The notes under the pieces were generated by a model. The model did no database searches and was not told the origin of the DNA. It was given only the letters and a program-made list of their open reading frames with translations. From positions 40,377 through 88,376 of the forward strand of contig RHPI01002910.1 of assembly GCA_009103225.1 (NCBI GenBank): a DNA stretch of 48,000 bases, given 5' to 3'. A program made the translations under genes and the position numbers. The DNA comes from Chlorokybus atmophyticus (Eukaryota > Streptophyta > Chlorokybophyceae > Chlorokybales > Chlorokybaceae). Positions 10,013 through 20,759 of this stretch are shown piece after piece. Every line of letters starts with the position of its first letter. Positions within the stretch are counted from its first letter, which is position 1.

Positions 10013-12330
10013 TTAATACAAATATGGCACAATGCGGTACTTAACCTTACTGCAGTACTCTTGCCACAGTGTTCCGTACTTCTCTCTACACCTCAATTCG
10101 TCGCGTCTTTCGCGGTGCACCAGCAGGGTTACCAGGTAAATCGGGTAAGCATATGGCACCACAGAGCTGCGAGACAAGCGAAGTGAGAACGTACAAACAC
10201 TGCTAACTTGTCCTCCAAACCAACCGCCGATGAACTGGCATGCGGCACCACGTACCTAAAGCCGCAAGGAAGCGAGTATGACAGAGCGAGCAGGATGTCG
10301 CCAAGGTAATTGCAGTGGCGTGCGAGCCCCCTGCAAGCAGAGACATGAGAGACCAACTACTTTTCTTCACTAACAGCAGTTAAAGTACTCGAGTACTATT
10401 GCACTTGCCAAGCTGTTGCAAAACAACATCTTGCAGAGCTGCGTTGGCAACAAGCCAGAACAGCCAACTGCATTAACTCGATGGAAATAGAAGGGCACTT
10501 GTACAACAAGTAGCTTACCAGTAGCCTGACACGAGCAGCCTGCCCCCAACAGTCCTCGCGGGTCGGCCCCATATCAGGCACTTCTTGTCCTTTTTGAACG
10601 CATGCTTCTGCATGTTGGCGCCTCTAAACACAGCATACCTGCATAACACAACAGGACACCTCACTAAGGTTCACACATGATTGACACATACAACGATTTT
10701 GTACCATCCCACTTGAAGAGAGACGCTATTGACTGGAAATAGGTGCAACCACTGGCAATTACCCGGTGATGAACAGCGTAGCCAGCGCAAACGCCGCCAA
10801 CCTTGACACCTCCACTTGTGGGTGATGCAGCACCCACCACGCCTGATTGCATTCCATGCGACCAAAGTTAGCACGGCTATACAGCACTGCTTGCATTGGA
10901 CGAGCTGAACTGTGACTGAACTAGCGTATCTATGCGAATGCGTGTCCGCGTGCACGCACATGTGTGTGGACGATTTGCACTTACACCTACCTGTATGGAG
11001 AAGACGAAAGGAATGAAGACATAATAGCCAAACGCAAGCATGTACCCGTAGTGCTCCGCAATGATATCCCACCTGATGGAAGCACAGGACATCCAATCAG
11101 CTCCACGCAGAGAAAACATGCACACTTGTACCAAAAAAGCACAGCCAACACTCACGTGGAAGTCATGTACTCCTCAAACCAAAAGTAGTCCAATATGTAC
11201 CACTGCAAAAAGGGATTGTTAAACTATGCACACAGAGATGCAGCACCATCACTGCCCAACAAAAGGCATCAGCGCAACAGCATCTTCATCGCACCCCTGT
11301 GAAGAGTTGGTAAAGCACCATAGATGTGGTTATGTATCCGTACTGCGCGTGCTGCTTCGCCGCCACCGACAAGTTCATTAGCAGCCAACCCATCATTGAC
11401 GGCCGGATCCCGCTCCATCTGTGGGTTGAGCATGAGCCAATGAGACCTGAGAGCTATGTGTGAACGTTTGTGGACACGCGCGTGTGCAATTGCGTGCGCG
11501 AGAGCGGTACTCAATAGCATGCAACCAGCGTCCACGCACTTGATGTCAATGCCGAGGAAGTGCGGGTTCAGCTGCACGCCAATCACCCTGAGCAGCAACA
11601 GGATAAGAAAGACACACCACCTAATGATGCAGTTGCTTGGCAATGGCAACTGCCGAAATGCGCAATGCACTACTCATGTGTTTGCGAGCAACAGTGTATG
11701 TGCACCAGTCCATGATGGGGTTGCCGGACAGGTGGGGTTTGAAGGACTCTTCTTTGCTTCTAGACTGTCGACCGCCAATGTACAACAGCGTCGCCAGCTG
11801 TGCAAGTACGTGCATCATAGTCATCACTTGCAGTAGCATGCAACATTTGACTTCCCTCAACCATAACAGTGCATCGTTGCCACTCACCAAAAGGGTCCAT
11901 AAATTGACCACAGCAAAGAGCTCGCCAGAACGGTCAGCGATGATCTGCGCACCCGACAGCAGAAGCATGACAATGTGCATGCACGGCGAGTACACATGCC
12001 ATGTGTTGTCAACGCAAGGCGACGATGACATGTCATGTGATCGCACCGTAGGCTTTATGAGCCCCATATGACTCGCGCCCGCGCTGACACCCAGCACAAC
12101 CAGCAGCAGACTGAACCCTGTGGGAGCAAGGTTTGCTTTCCAGCATGCAAGCAAGAACAGCTGAAACTTCATGAGAATTAGTATTGCACCGACCGTTGCA
12201 CTTATAGCGCAGATGGGTCCCGTCTGCAAGCTGCGTGCCTGCGATGCGCCTGCCGGGCACCACCGCAGACGCCAGCACCAGGAAAGCAAGGTAGCCTGCA
12301 AGCATCCCCGCCTGCATTTGCGCATGGTTG
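10013..12330 (-). CDS. FK: delta14-sterol reductase (FACKEL/ERG24 type)
   Basis: A multipass ER enzyme that uses NADPH to reduce the C14-C15 double bond left after C14 demethylation in sterol synthesis. About 12 minus-strand exons can be joined. In order they give VVPGRRIAGTQLADGTHLRY KCNG (12.25 kb), a hydrophobic piece GFSLLLVVLGVSAG, IIADRSGELFAV, YIGGRQSR..HLSGNPIMDW, IGVQLNPHFLGIDIK, IRPSMMGWLLMNLSVAAK, LYQLFTG, WYILDYFWFEEYMTST, WDIIAEHYGYMLAFGYY, AWWVLHHPQVEVSRL, FRGANMQKHAFKKDKK, LLVSGYWGLARHCNYLGD, LALSYSLPCGF, and VPYAYPIYLVTLLVHRERRD..YRIVPYLY then TAA at 10013-10015. The ARHCNYLGD and YPIYL..RERRDE blocks and the VPYLY-like end fit C14 reductases better than 7-dehydrocholesterol reductases (DWF5), whose end differs. 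The true start was not located; an extra 5' exon may lie up to about 12.9 kb. Confidence 0.92.
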
Positions 12331-13925
12331 AGGTTGTGACATTCCCACATACTGCTCTCGTGTTCTGTGCGTGAACGCGCTGATAGGATCATAAGCGTGT
12401 GCAAACACATGCTGCTACGAGCGGGTGTGCGTGTCACTGTGCCGTAGTAAACAGCAGCAGCATCGGTCACAGCTATCCGACTTGCGTGCGCATGCCTGTC
12501 TGTTGCTATGTGAAGTGCTGGGCGTGTGAATTTACAACTAAAACAATGGTTGTCACAGGGCTGCGCATGTTCGATATGTATGTGCAGCTGCTGCAAATGA
12601 GACGTTCTTACAATTTTGAAGAGTTTCAGATTCAACGCAAAGAAGATTCCAGGTTTGGCAACTCGAGCTGCTCAAGCATGCCAACCCACCCGGCAACAAA
12701 CCGGCAACAAAGAAGCAAACAGCAGCTAGCTTAACTTGCTGCTGTTTGCTTTTCTTTGATGCCAATTCAACACCAACACGAGCAACACACATGACACAAA
12801 GCATGTGCCAGGGACAACAGGCAAACCAAGACCAGGCAAGTCAAGCAGCTGCACCGCATTGCACTCACCGCCTCAAGCGTTGGTCTCCCCGCCACAGGAC
12901 ACCGGCTCTCCTCCACCCACCAGCCCAACCACTCTGCCGAGCCCATCGTCCTCCACATCCTCCTCCTCCTCCTTCTTCAGCACTCACTCGCCGCCCACGC
13001 CGCCGCCTCCACCGACACGCCCGGCCGCACTACAATGGCCACTGCGCCAGCCACGACTTCACAATTGCGGCGGTGGTAACGGCGGCGGTGGTTGAGGACG
13101 AGAAGGAGGAGGACAAGGGCGTGGACGAGGACGGGGAGGAGGACGGCGAGGAGCAGCGCGAGGAGATAGACAAGATGGGGTTGGGGGTGGCGGTAGGGTC
13201 GGCGGTGGCGTTGACGGCGAGGAGGGTGGTGGCGCTGGACGCCAGCGGGTGGGGCAGGGGAGCTTTAGCTTGCAATTGGCGACGACGGCGACCTCAACCT
13301 CACTGTCGACCTTACGGCCATCGCCTACGCTGCAATGCCGCTGCCGCTGTCGCCGACGCCGGCGAAGTCCCAAACCTGGATGTCAATGGTAGGCATATGT
13401 GCCAACTTACTTCCTGGCTGGTTCAGTTGCTTGATTGTCAATTGTGTTCTGTGTTCCATTCGCTCAGCTGTGATTGCAAGTTGTGATTTCAATTGGTGAT
13501 TTTGATAGCAGGCAAGGTAGTACATTGGTGTGACACGAAGAAAACAGATTGAATTGATTGAAACTTACGAACAAGTCGCCAAGTGTGCGTGTGTTATCAA
13601 GTCAAGTATGCTGTCCTTATTGCTTTTCCAGCTGAGCAACGCAAGTCAAGTGCTGGCTGCTATGTGATACCGCTAATTGCTTTCCCATGTGCATCTAGCT
13701 TGAGTTAGAAGCGCACTTCTTGTGAGAAGATGAAACAAGTGTACCTATAGGCATGTAACTGCAAACCGGCAGTGGTGACTGTTGACGTTGCTGTACAGTT
13801 TTACTCTTGTGGTGCATAGCACATCACATGCATGCAATGCGCTTCACAAACCACCACTTTGCTTTGATTGCACTGGACTGTGCAATGCTAAGTGAACAGC
13901 CAACAGATGGTCTAAGCTGCAGCAG
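12331..13925. other. divergent intergenic region and 5' parts of FK and rlmN-like genes
   Basis: Holds the shared upstream region of two divergent genes. A possible plus-strand start at 13035 (MATAPATTSQLRRW, then a GTAACG donor) has the Ala/Thr/Ser-rich look of a transit peptide and could be the first exon of the methyltransferase gene. A second candidate exon ends at about 13388 before GTAGGC. Neither could be joined with certainty. A GC-rich low-complexity block lies within. Confidence 0.45.
12950..13260. repeat. GC-rich low-complexity block (CCT/CCG, then GAGGA/GGC)
   Basis: First part is CTCCTC/CCGCC-rich; the second is GAGGACGAGGA and GGCGG-rich, giving Ser/Pro-rich or Asp/Glu-rich reading frames on whichever strand is read. 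The open frames here are explained by composition and were not called as genes. Confidence 0.7.
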
Positions 13926-15837
13926 TCGGTGCGAACAGCTGGAGCGCGTGGCTGTACGGAACCTGTCGTACTCTGAAATGGAGGTAGGAGTTCCAATATT
14001 TGCTCAATTGCAAGTAAAGGGTGTCAGCCACAGCACAGAAGAGAAGCATCAGGATGGTTGTGATTCTCGTGTTTTCTGTAACCATCAGTCATGGATGGCG
14101 TCTATTGACGAGAGGCCTCAGCGTGCACGCCAGCTGTGGTCGTGGCTCTATCAGGACGGCAAGTGGGCCGCTGACGCCCGGGATTTGATAGGTATTGATG
14201 TGATTTGCAACGCTGCGTGCATACATGTGTATGTGTGCGTCATGCACTATATCATGCCTCCCGTGCGCAGGCGTCAATGCGCGATTTCGGGAGAAGCTTT
14301 CCAATTTGGCTTCTTTTCAACAGCTGGAGCTCGATAAAGTCTGGACAGCCAGAGATGGCACCAGGAAGGTTAGCTAAACAGCAACAGTCATTCATCTCTG
14401 CTGTTCCTTACAGTCCAGGTTGGCTTTCGTGCGTGCATTACAGTCATGCAGCAGTGTCAAGATCCTGTTATTGTTAAGTTAACGTACACAAACACCTTTG
14501 CGCTGCAGATGACCTTCCGAACAAGCAGTGGTGGCCTGGTGGAGTCTGTGCTAATACCCGCGGAGTCCGGCCGACGCACGCTCTGCGTCTCAAGCCAGGT
14601 CCGCAGGCATAAATCATAAGTGGGTCGTGTGCCTTCGCCGTGAAATACATCTTTGTCTCATGCGGGTTGGTCTGTCTCCAAAAAACAGTGACAACAGCAA
14701 TTTTGTCATCAGGTGGGGTGCGCGCTCAACTGCCAATTCTGCTTCACGGGCAGGATGGGTTTTAAGCAGCACCTATCCGCGGCACAGATTGTCGAGCAGC
14801 TTGTCGTGGCGCGCAGGCTCTACTCTCATGAAGGCCCGATCACGGTACGAGTGAGCTGAGGGAGTCTTTCACATCATGTTCAATTGGTGATTGCACTTAA
14901 GACATGTGTGTTGGAGGACAGAATGTGGTCTTTATGGGCATGGGCGAGCCGCTCCACAACCTCACGAATGTGCTCAAGGCCGTCGACATCATGGTGGACC
15001 TGCACGGCCTTCACCTCTCGCACAACAAAGTAGGACACGCTCAATTTATGGTTTCATCATGTTATGGTTTCATTTGCGTGCGCATGGAACAGACATCAAT
15101 CAGCGTGTGCATGCATCTACCAGGTGACAGTTTCCACAAGCGGTCTAGTCCCGGAGATTCGAACTTTCTGCCAGCAGAGCAAAGCCAACCTGGCCGTGAG
15201 CCTCAACGCCACCACGGATGAGATTCGCAGCTGGATTATGCCCATCAACCGCAAGTACAATCTGGCCAGCCTCATGCAGGTTAGCACTTCGGCTGTCTTG
15301 TGACCTTCACAAATTCAATTCGTACGCATAGCAACAACAGCCATCTGACAACAGACTGCATGCAAAGCAACTGTTCTGAGTGGTGCGCCGCACATTCGTG
15401 CACACGAGCTGCGCGTGTGTGTGTGTGTTTGCAGCCTTGAGGCAACATCCGTTCTGCAGGTGTTGCGCGAGGAGTTCCCGCGGAGTTCAGGGCAGCGCGA
15501 GGTGCTGTTTGAGTACGTGATGCTGGCGGGCGTCAACGACAGCGAGGAGGATGCGGCACGGGCTTTGGAGCTTACACGGGGGGTTCCGTGCAAGTTCAAC
15601 CTCATCGTGTTCAATCCGCACTCGGGGACCGAGTTCGCGCCCTCCCCGTATGACCGCGTCCTCCGCTTCCGGGACATCCTCGCCGATAACGGCCTTGTCA
15701 CTACCATCCGACACAGCAAAGGCGACGATCAGATGGCCGCCTGCGGGCAGCTCGGCCAGCTCGGGTCCGGCGCGAGCACGCCGCCCCCGCGCATGAAACC
15801 ACCCAAGTCCATGCGCGATGCCACAGCTCTGTGCTGA
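13926..15837 (+). CDS. rlmN: RlmN-type radical-SAM 23S rRNA (adenine-C2)-methyltransferase, probably organellar
   Basis: RlmN-family enzymes methylate C2 of adenosine in 23S rRNA (A2503 in E. coli) and in some tRNAs, using S-adenosylmethionine and a 4Fe-4S cluster. Exons: about 13926-13983, 14089-14191, 14271-14368, 14509-14598, 14713-14844, 14922-15029, 15124-15279 and 15460-15837. Protein landmarks: NLSYSEME with RARQLWSWLYQDGKW (N-terminal domain); LCVSSQVGC ALNCQFCFTGRMGF carrying the radical-SAM CxxxCxxC; NVVFMGMGEPLHN; VTVSTSGLVPEIR; LAVSLNATTDE; and near the end FNPHSGTEF and TTIRHSKGDDQMAACGQL, whose Cys matches the second catalytic Cys of the family. All introns are GT..AG and the phases fit. 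The C-terminal tail after GQL is longer than in bacteria. The 5' exon with the targeting peptide is not certain (see 13035), so plastid or mitochondrial location is inference. Confidence 0.93.
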
Positions 15838-17766
15838 GGGTTGTTGGCTAAATGGGAAAGCGTGCATGTGTCGTTACAGGGGAGCATTCGCATGCGGGAG
15901 CCATTACTAGTGGTGGATTGCACAATTTGGGGATCTCACTTGTCAATCAAGATTGTCCCACTGAAGTTCTGCCTTTGATCTGGTTTATAGAACCAACCCA
16001 GGGCACATAAAGAATATTCCCTGTGTGTGCCCTTGGTGGGTTACGGAGTGTATCTCAACACCTTCTTTAAAAAAAAAAGATTGGTGAAGTGTTCGCTGAC
16101 ATACAAGCAAAACTTGGTGAGCATGCAGTTGTTATGGAGTGACGTCAAACAAGCATTGCTGTGTACTTCGGCGAAACTTGATGCGCACACAGTGTGCATC
16201 AAGCGTACTAGCCGACTGCATGTCGTGATGGGACTTCTGGCAGTACCGCACTTGCATATCAATGTTAAACGATGTTCAATGGACATGCAAGCGTCTCGCT
16301 TGGGCATCCCTTGCGAGGTCCAATTGCAATCGAAGACTCGCCAGGAATGTAGAACTTGGTGAAGCAACACATTATCCCAAATTGCTAGTTAGATCCAGAG
16401 CTCCATTGGTTTGGGCTGTAGAGGATAATTGGAGAGAAACCACAATACAAGCCGACGCAATGCAAGTAGATACCAACAAGCAACCACATACATGCTGGTT
16501 GTGCAGGTAATTGGCAGATACTATGCATGCTTGCATGTCCAACGGGGTGGTGGTGTCAGTTGCGTTGGTCGTGAAGGTAGAACATGTTAGCCCGGTGGTA
16601 AATTCGTGAACAACAATGACTGCCTGCATGCTGAATGTCACCTACACTTGCATGTTCTTTGCACGAGCACACAAACGCCACATTGTATGTACAACATAAT
16701 TCCACCACTCCAATTGCAAAGCACAACTCCACAGGGGGCTGCTTGCTGTGTGCAGCTATGTGCGAGCAAAACAGCGTCGACTGAGACCAGCAGCAGGCAG
16801 AGAGCAGCGCCTGCTGTGCCTGCATGCGACATTGTTGAAGAAGCCGCTGGGTGGCACACATACTGCACAAGCTGACTCACCTGCAGCTCTCTTGAGGTAA
16901 TAAATGTGCATGCCGGCGTTCGCCTGGAGTCCCATTAGTTAAACCCTCCGGCAGAATTCCTATGGGGTACAACACACACTGGTGACACGTTGCCCTACTG
17001 AAGGTGACGTGACACCCGCACGTTGTCTTTGCACGCGGTATTGCTATTTTAGACGGTAAGTGGTACTACCTACGTGATTGTGCTACAAGGTAGTCCTAGT
17101 ACTTATGACTTGCGGTTTTTCTTGATACTTAAAGTGACGGACCTGCACAGAGGGAACGGACTTCTGTCAGCCGCTTCGCTTGCCTGAAGGATAGTTGATA
17201 ATGCAAGGTCAGACAAGGCCTCTGTTTGACTTGGCTTAGGTTGTAACAGCAGGTCTAGGCCCCGTTACAGCCAGAGGAGCCGCTGTGCAGTAGGCAGTAG
17301 CAGGCTGTGGTAGGCTGTGTACAAGCGTACAGTGTGCTGCAATTTTGAGTGCGACATGATTGGCAACTTCGGGGTACAGTCTACCCTTGATGTAGAGACG
17401 GACTGTCACCAGGCCAAAAGCACAGTTGTACTGCATTATCAACAAGGACATGGATAATGCAGCAAAGCACAGTGCAGCAGAACCCGCTGCAACTACACAT
17501 GAGAGGTTCTACCACGTCTAGCTCTTGTAGAAACCGCCGATGCAGCCTTCAAACGCGCAACCCGAGCCCGCGCACCGCACGTGACGGGCATAGCCTGTCG
17601 GTGCTGTCAAAGCATGCGAGTTTATGTTGAGGTGCTCGATAGCATAATACAACTTGGAGTACAGCAAGTGAAAGCAAACTTGTACTTACACATGGCGCGT
17701 GCATGCCACGCAATGCGATGTGCCTCATCCGAATCAAGCTGATGGAGGAATTCCTTATCATTGGTG
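15838..17766. other. intergenic, no gene recognised
   Basis: About 1.9 kb after the methyltransferase stop. Open frames on both strands are short and match no family I know, and no RNA gene or repeat was recognised. Confidence 0.5.
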
Positions 17767-18189
17767 TTAATTGGTGTTGACATGTATGCGGGTGTCGGGC
17801 ACAAGTACCTTGCGTACCCAGACGAGGACCTCACCTGCAAATGGTTATCTAAATTGAGACAATAGACTACCTAAAACAACAACAATCTTGAAGACTTACC
17901 AACTTTCAGTACAGTGTTATGCACTCTGCACTCTTCTTCCTCAGATAGCGACTTCACCTCCACAGTGCCTTCGGCTATAGGCACGTTGCTCTTGGAGCTC
18001 CACAGCAGGACTGCATCTTCGTCTTTGAACTGAAAAAAGCCTTGAACTTCGTCCTCCGGTGAGGGGCTCTCTTCGTTGCGAGCCACAAGTTGCTGAGACG
18101 CCTGTGCACATTCATAAATGTTGTGTTGTGGTCATGCAAGACAGATGTGTTGATAGATGTGCTCTTACCTTCTTTTGAGCTTGACGTGC
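17767..18189 (-). CDS. unrecognised small protein or gene remnant
   Basis: Three minus-strand exons can be joined by GT..AG rules: a 21-base piece at 18169-18189 (ARQAQKK), then 17900-18101, then 17767-17833. They read as an acidic, charged protein piece with ASQQLVARNEESPSPEDEV, GFFQFKDEDAVLLWS and KSLSEEEECRVHNTV, finishing with GEVLVWVRKVLVPDTRIHV and a stop at 17767-17769. No family is recognised. No start codon is seen, so more 5' sequence must lie to the right, where the retroelement remnant begins at about 18.4 kb. It may be a host gene truncated by that insertion, or part of the element's flank. The joined frame is the only support. Confidence 0.35.
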
Positions 18190-18599
18190 CTACATGCAGG
18201 TAGGAGACACCTAAGGGTTGACCATTATTAATCAGCAGCACAGCTTGCAGCGTTAGCAGCAGCGTTATTTACCTTGTATGTTGTCGACAAGTATGTGAAA
18301 CTCCACTACTCCAGTGGCCACCTAGTGTTGCTCCTGGACCGCAGCTTGGTCCTTGTAGAGAGGAAACCGTGAAGTGAGCCGTGGTCTGGTCAGTAGTAGA
18401 TGCGACCACCTGTGCGCGCCAGCGGCGTTCCGCTGGTTTCTAGTGGGCCACTTCCTCAGTGGCATCTTCTTGAGATTCGTCGTATGGGATAGGAGAATCT
18501 TGGTCAGAGTTGTGGGTGACCACCGCAGATGATTTGTCAGTGGTTGTCAAAACCGACCTGTGAGGCTGCTGCAGCTGACCCGTCAGTGGTCGTCGACAT

Positions 18600-19072
18600 C
18601 GACTTGTAGGTGGCTGTTGCAGCTGACCGTCGGTGAGAGCGAGTGCGAGCCACCAGCTCGAGAGGCAAATATCCTTGAACCTCTCCATCCTCCTCATCCC
18701 AATGGGGACGAAACCATGTCTTCTCTGTCCAGCAATCCAGCCCCATGCCAACAGAGAAGTTGAAGTCCTGTCCCAGCAACAGGTCGAAGGATCCTGCGTC
18801 GGTGTCCACACACTTTTGTATGACCTCGGTGCTGTGCGAAGGGTCCACCCCTGTCAAGCGAATGCAGAGGCTTGCTTGGTGATGCCAATCACCTTGTTAC
18901 GGCTGCCGGTTGCTGTGTCGAGCACATATGGGCACGGCATCATCTCAGCGCTGGTAATGCCAAGGTCGCGTGCGAGGTAATGTCCGAAGATGACAGGCTG
19001 GGCTCCAGCGTCCAGCATTACACGCTTGGGTGCTCGTCCATTGATAGTGACATGCTTGCCTTGATTGGCCAT
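18600..19072 (-). pseudogene. retropepsin-like aspartic protease of the retroelement remnant
   Basis: Residues KHVTINGRAPKRVMLDAGAQ carry the flap-side strand and the catalytic loop of a retropepsin. The usual D-T/S-G-A reads D-A-G-A. It is followed by VIGITKQASAFA and, after a frame change near 18855, by SFDLLLGQDFNFSVGMGLD, the LLG-x-D motif at the protease end. A Ser/Thr/Gln-rich tail runs to about 18440. The frame break and the altered active-site triplet suggest it is inactive. Confidence 0.75.
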
Positions 19073-19770
19073 TATGGCTGCGCTGGCGTGGACGCGCAGC
19101 CGCTTGAATCGTCAGTAGCGTGTGCGTGGGGTGACTGCTGCTGCAGTCTCCTCCGGTGGTGTCGAGCGCAGTGCGACAAGCGCCCCTCGACAAGCTGGGT
19201 CTTAGGAACCTCCTTGTCCGCCTGGCCCGAACCGTCCTTGTCTTAGCTGTTGGAATACGTGCTGCGGCCTAGGTGCTGGCGGTGCTGCCTGTGGTTGCCC
19301 TGGTTGTGGCGCACGGGGATTGCGCCGCTGTGTGGCCAGGCTTCATACCTGGCGGCGTAGCCAGTGGCTATTGAGGAAACCCTGAAGGATCGGGTGATTG
19401 TGGGCCCGCTTCCCGTGCAGCCTGTTCTTCCACATATGTCTAGCGTATAGCATGAGCTGCCTCCCTGACCAGTGTACCTTCCCATGTGGCTGTTGGATTG
19501 TTGACCACGTCATTCCAGCGGTGATTTTGAGGCATGGGCTGGAGATACACTGCGCGCAGGAGCCGCGCTCTTATGCCGTGAGTGATGGTGGGAACCCTTA
19601 GGATCCCTGCCATGTACGCATCCCATCCGCCATTAACCACCCCCACTTTCAGCATCGTTGTTGCTCGTGCCCACAGTGAGGTAAATCTCTGGCTGTTGGA
19701 CATGCTGCTCGTAAGCAGCTGCAATGCATCTGCGTTGCCGCACTGCTTCCACCCCTGGCAACCTAAGTAT

Positions 19771-19849
19771 TGTCACAGCCCACTCGACCACAAAAGACTT
19801 GGTGCTTTTATGGTCGATTTGTGGTAATTTAATGTACCTTCCCGTTACA
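19771..19849 (-). repeat. TRIM-A LTR, copy 1
   Basis: 79 bases, TGT..ACA. It differs from copy 2 by G for A at 19801. AGTAT precedes it. Confidence 0.92.
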
Positions 19850-20225
19850 TTCCCCCCCACTTAAGAACGCTGACGTCCTCGGCAGCTGGCGCTCATCAGC
19901 TGGGGAATCTTCCCAGGGGTCTGATTTAGGGTCGGTCACCGGCCCCACCACCCAAGGACCGGCTAATATAGGCCCATACCGGTCAACGCGCGCATAGCGC
20001 GCCGCTGCCGGCCCCACAGGTCGCGTCGCCGCGATAGGCAGGTCGCGCCCTGCCGCGCCGACTGAACTGGTCAGTTCGGCGCGACTGCCATTAGGCAAGT
20101 CGCGACCCATCGATGATGGCACTCATAAAGTGACCATTTACGATGTCATTGGATCGAGAAACAACGACCGCGGAATTCGTGTGCAAGGCAGGAATCGAAC
20201 CCGGGTCTCAAGCTCCGATGACCAA

Positions 20226-20304
20226 TGTCACAGCCCACTCGACCACAAAAGACTTAGTGCTTTTATGGTCGATTTGTGGTAATTTAATGTACCTTCCCGT
20301 TACA
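20226..20304 (-). repeat. TRIM-A LTR, copy 2 (middle)
   Basis: 79 bases, shared by the two units. Its presence shows the tandem 3-LTR structure. Confidence 0.92.
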
Positions 20305-20680
20305 TTCCCCCCCACTTAAGAACGCTGACGTCCTCGGCAGCTGGCGCTCATCAGCTGGGGAATCTTCCCAGGGGTCTGATTTAGGGTCGGTCACCGGCCC
20401 CACCACCCAAGGACCGGCTAATATAGGCCCATACCGGTCAACGCGCGCATAGCGCGCCGCTGCCGGCCCCACAGGTCGCGTCGCCGCGATAGGCAGGTCG
20501 CGCCCTGCCGCGCCGACTGAACTGGTCAGTTCGGCGCGACTGCCATTAGGCAAGTCGCGACCCATCGATGATGGCACTCATAAAGTGACCATTTACGATG
20601 TCATTGGATCGAGAAACAACGACCGCGGAATTCGTGTGCAAGGCAGGAATCGAACCCGGGTCTCAAGCTCCGATGACCAA

Positions 20681-20759
20681 TGTCACAGCCCACTCGACCA
20701 CAAAAGACTTAGTGCTTTTATGGTCGATTTGTGGTAATCTAATGTACCTTCCCGTTACA
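20681..20759 (-). repeat. TRIM-A LTR, copy 3
   Basis: 79 bases. It differs from copy 2 by C for T in GGTAATCTAATG. AGTAT follows at 20760-20764. Confidence 0.92.

Larger units (their letters stand above)
19771..20759 (-). mobile_element. tandem TRIM retrotransposon: three 79-bp LTRs, two internal domains
   Basis: TRIMs are small non-autonomous LTR retrotransposons. Here LTRs at 19771-19849, 20226-20304 and 20681-20759 alternate with two 376-base internal domains that look identical, so the period is 455 bases. The LTRs begin TGT and end ACA and differ from one another by one or two bases. Reading on the minus strand, each LTR is followed by a primer-binding-like TTGGTCATCGGAGCTTG, and a purine tract GTGGGGGGGAA precedes the next LTR. 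The whole block is flanked by a 5-base target duplication AGTAT (19766-19770 and 20760-20764). The sequence just inside the primer site contains GGGTTCGATTCC, like a tRNA T-arm. The 97-codon open frame in each internal domain is treated as chance. Confidence 0.93.

Noticed and set aside
11621-12325. 234-codon uninterrupted minus-strand frame as a single-exon gene
   Set aside because: It reads through introns of the sterol reductase gene. Conserved blocks fall in different frames joined by GT..AG introns.
12746-13486. 246-codon plus-strand frame with a Glu/Asp-rich stretch
   Set aside because: Explained by the GAGGA and CCT triplet repeats. No domain, and it overlaps the divergent promoter region.
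19829-20122. 97-codon open frame in the TRIM-A internal domain, repeated identically at 20284-20577
   Set aside because: Its identity reflects two copies of one internal domain, not selection. The composition is GC-rich and low in complexity, with no known domain.
20188-20225. Possible tRNA gene (T-arm-like GGGTTCGATTCC)
   Set aside because: No acceptor stem or anticodon arm can be drawn around it, and it sits in the primer-site position of a TRIM.
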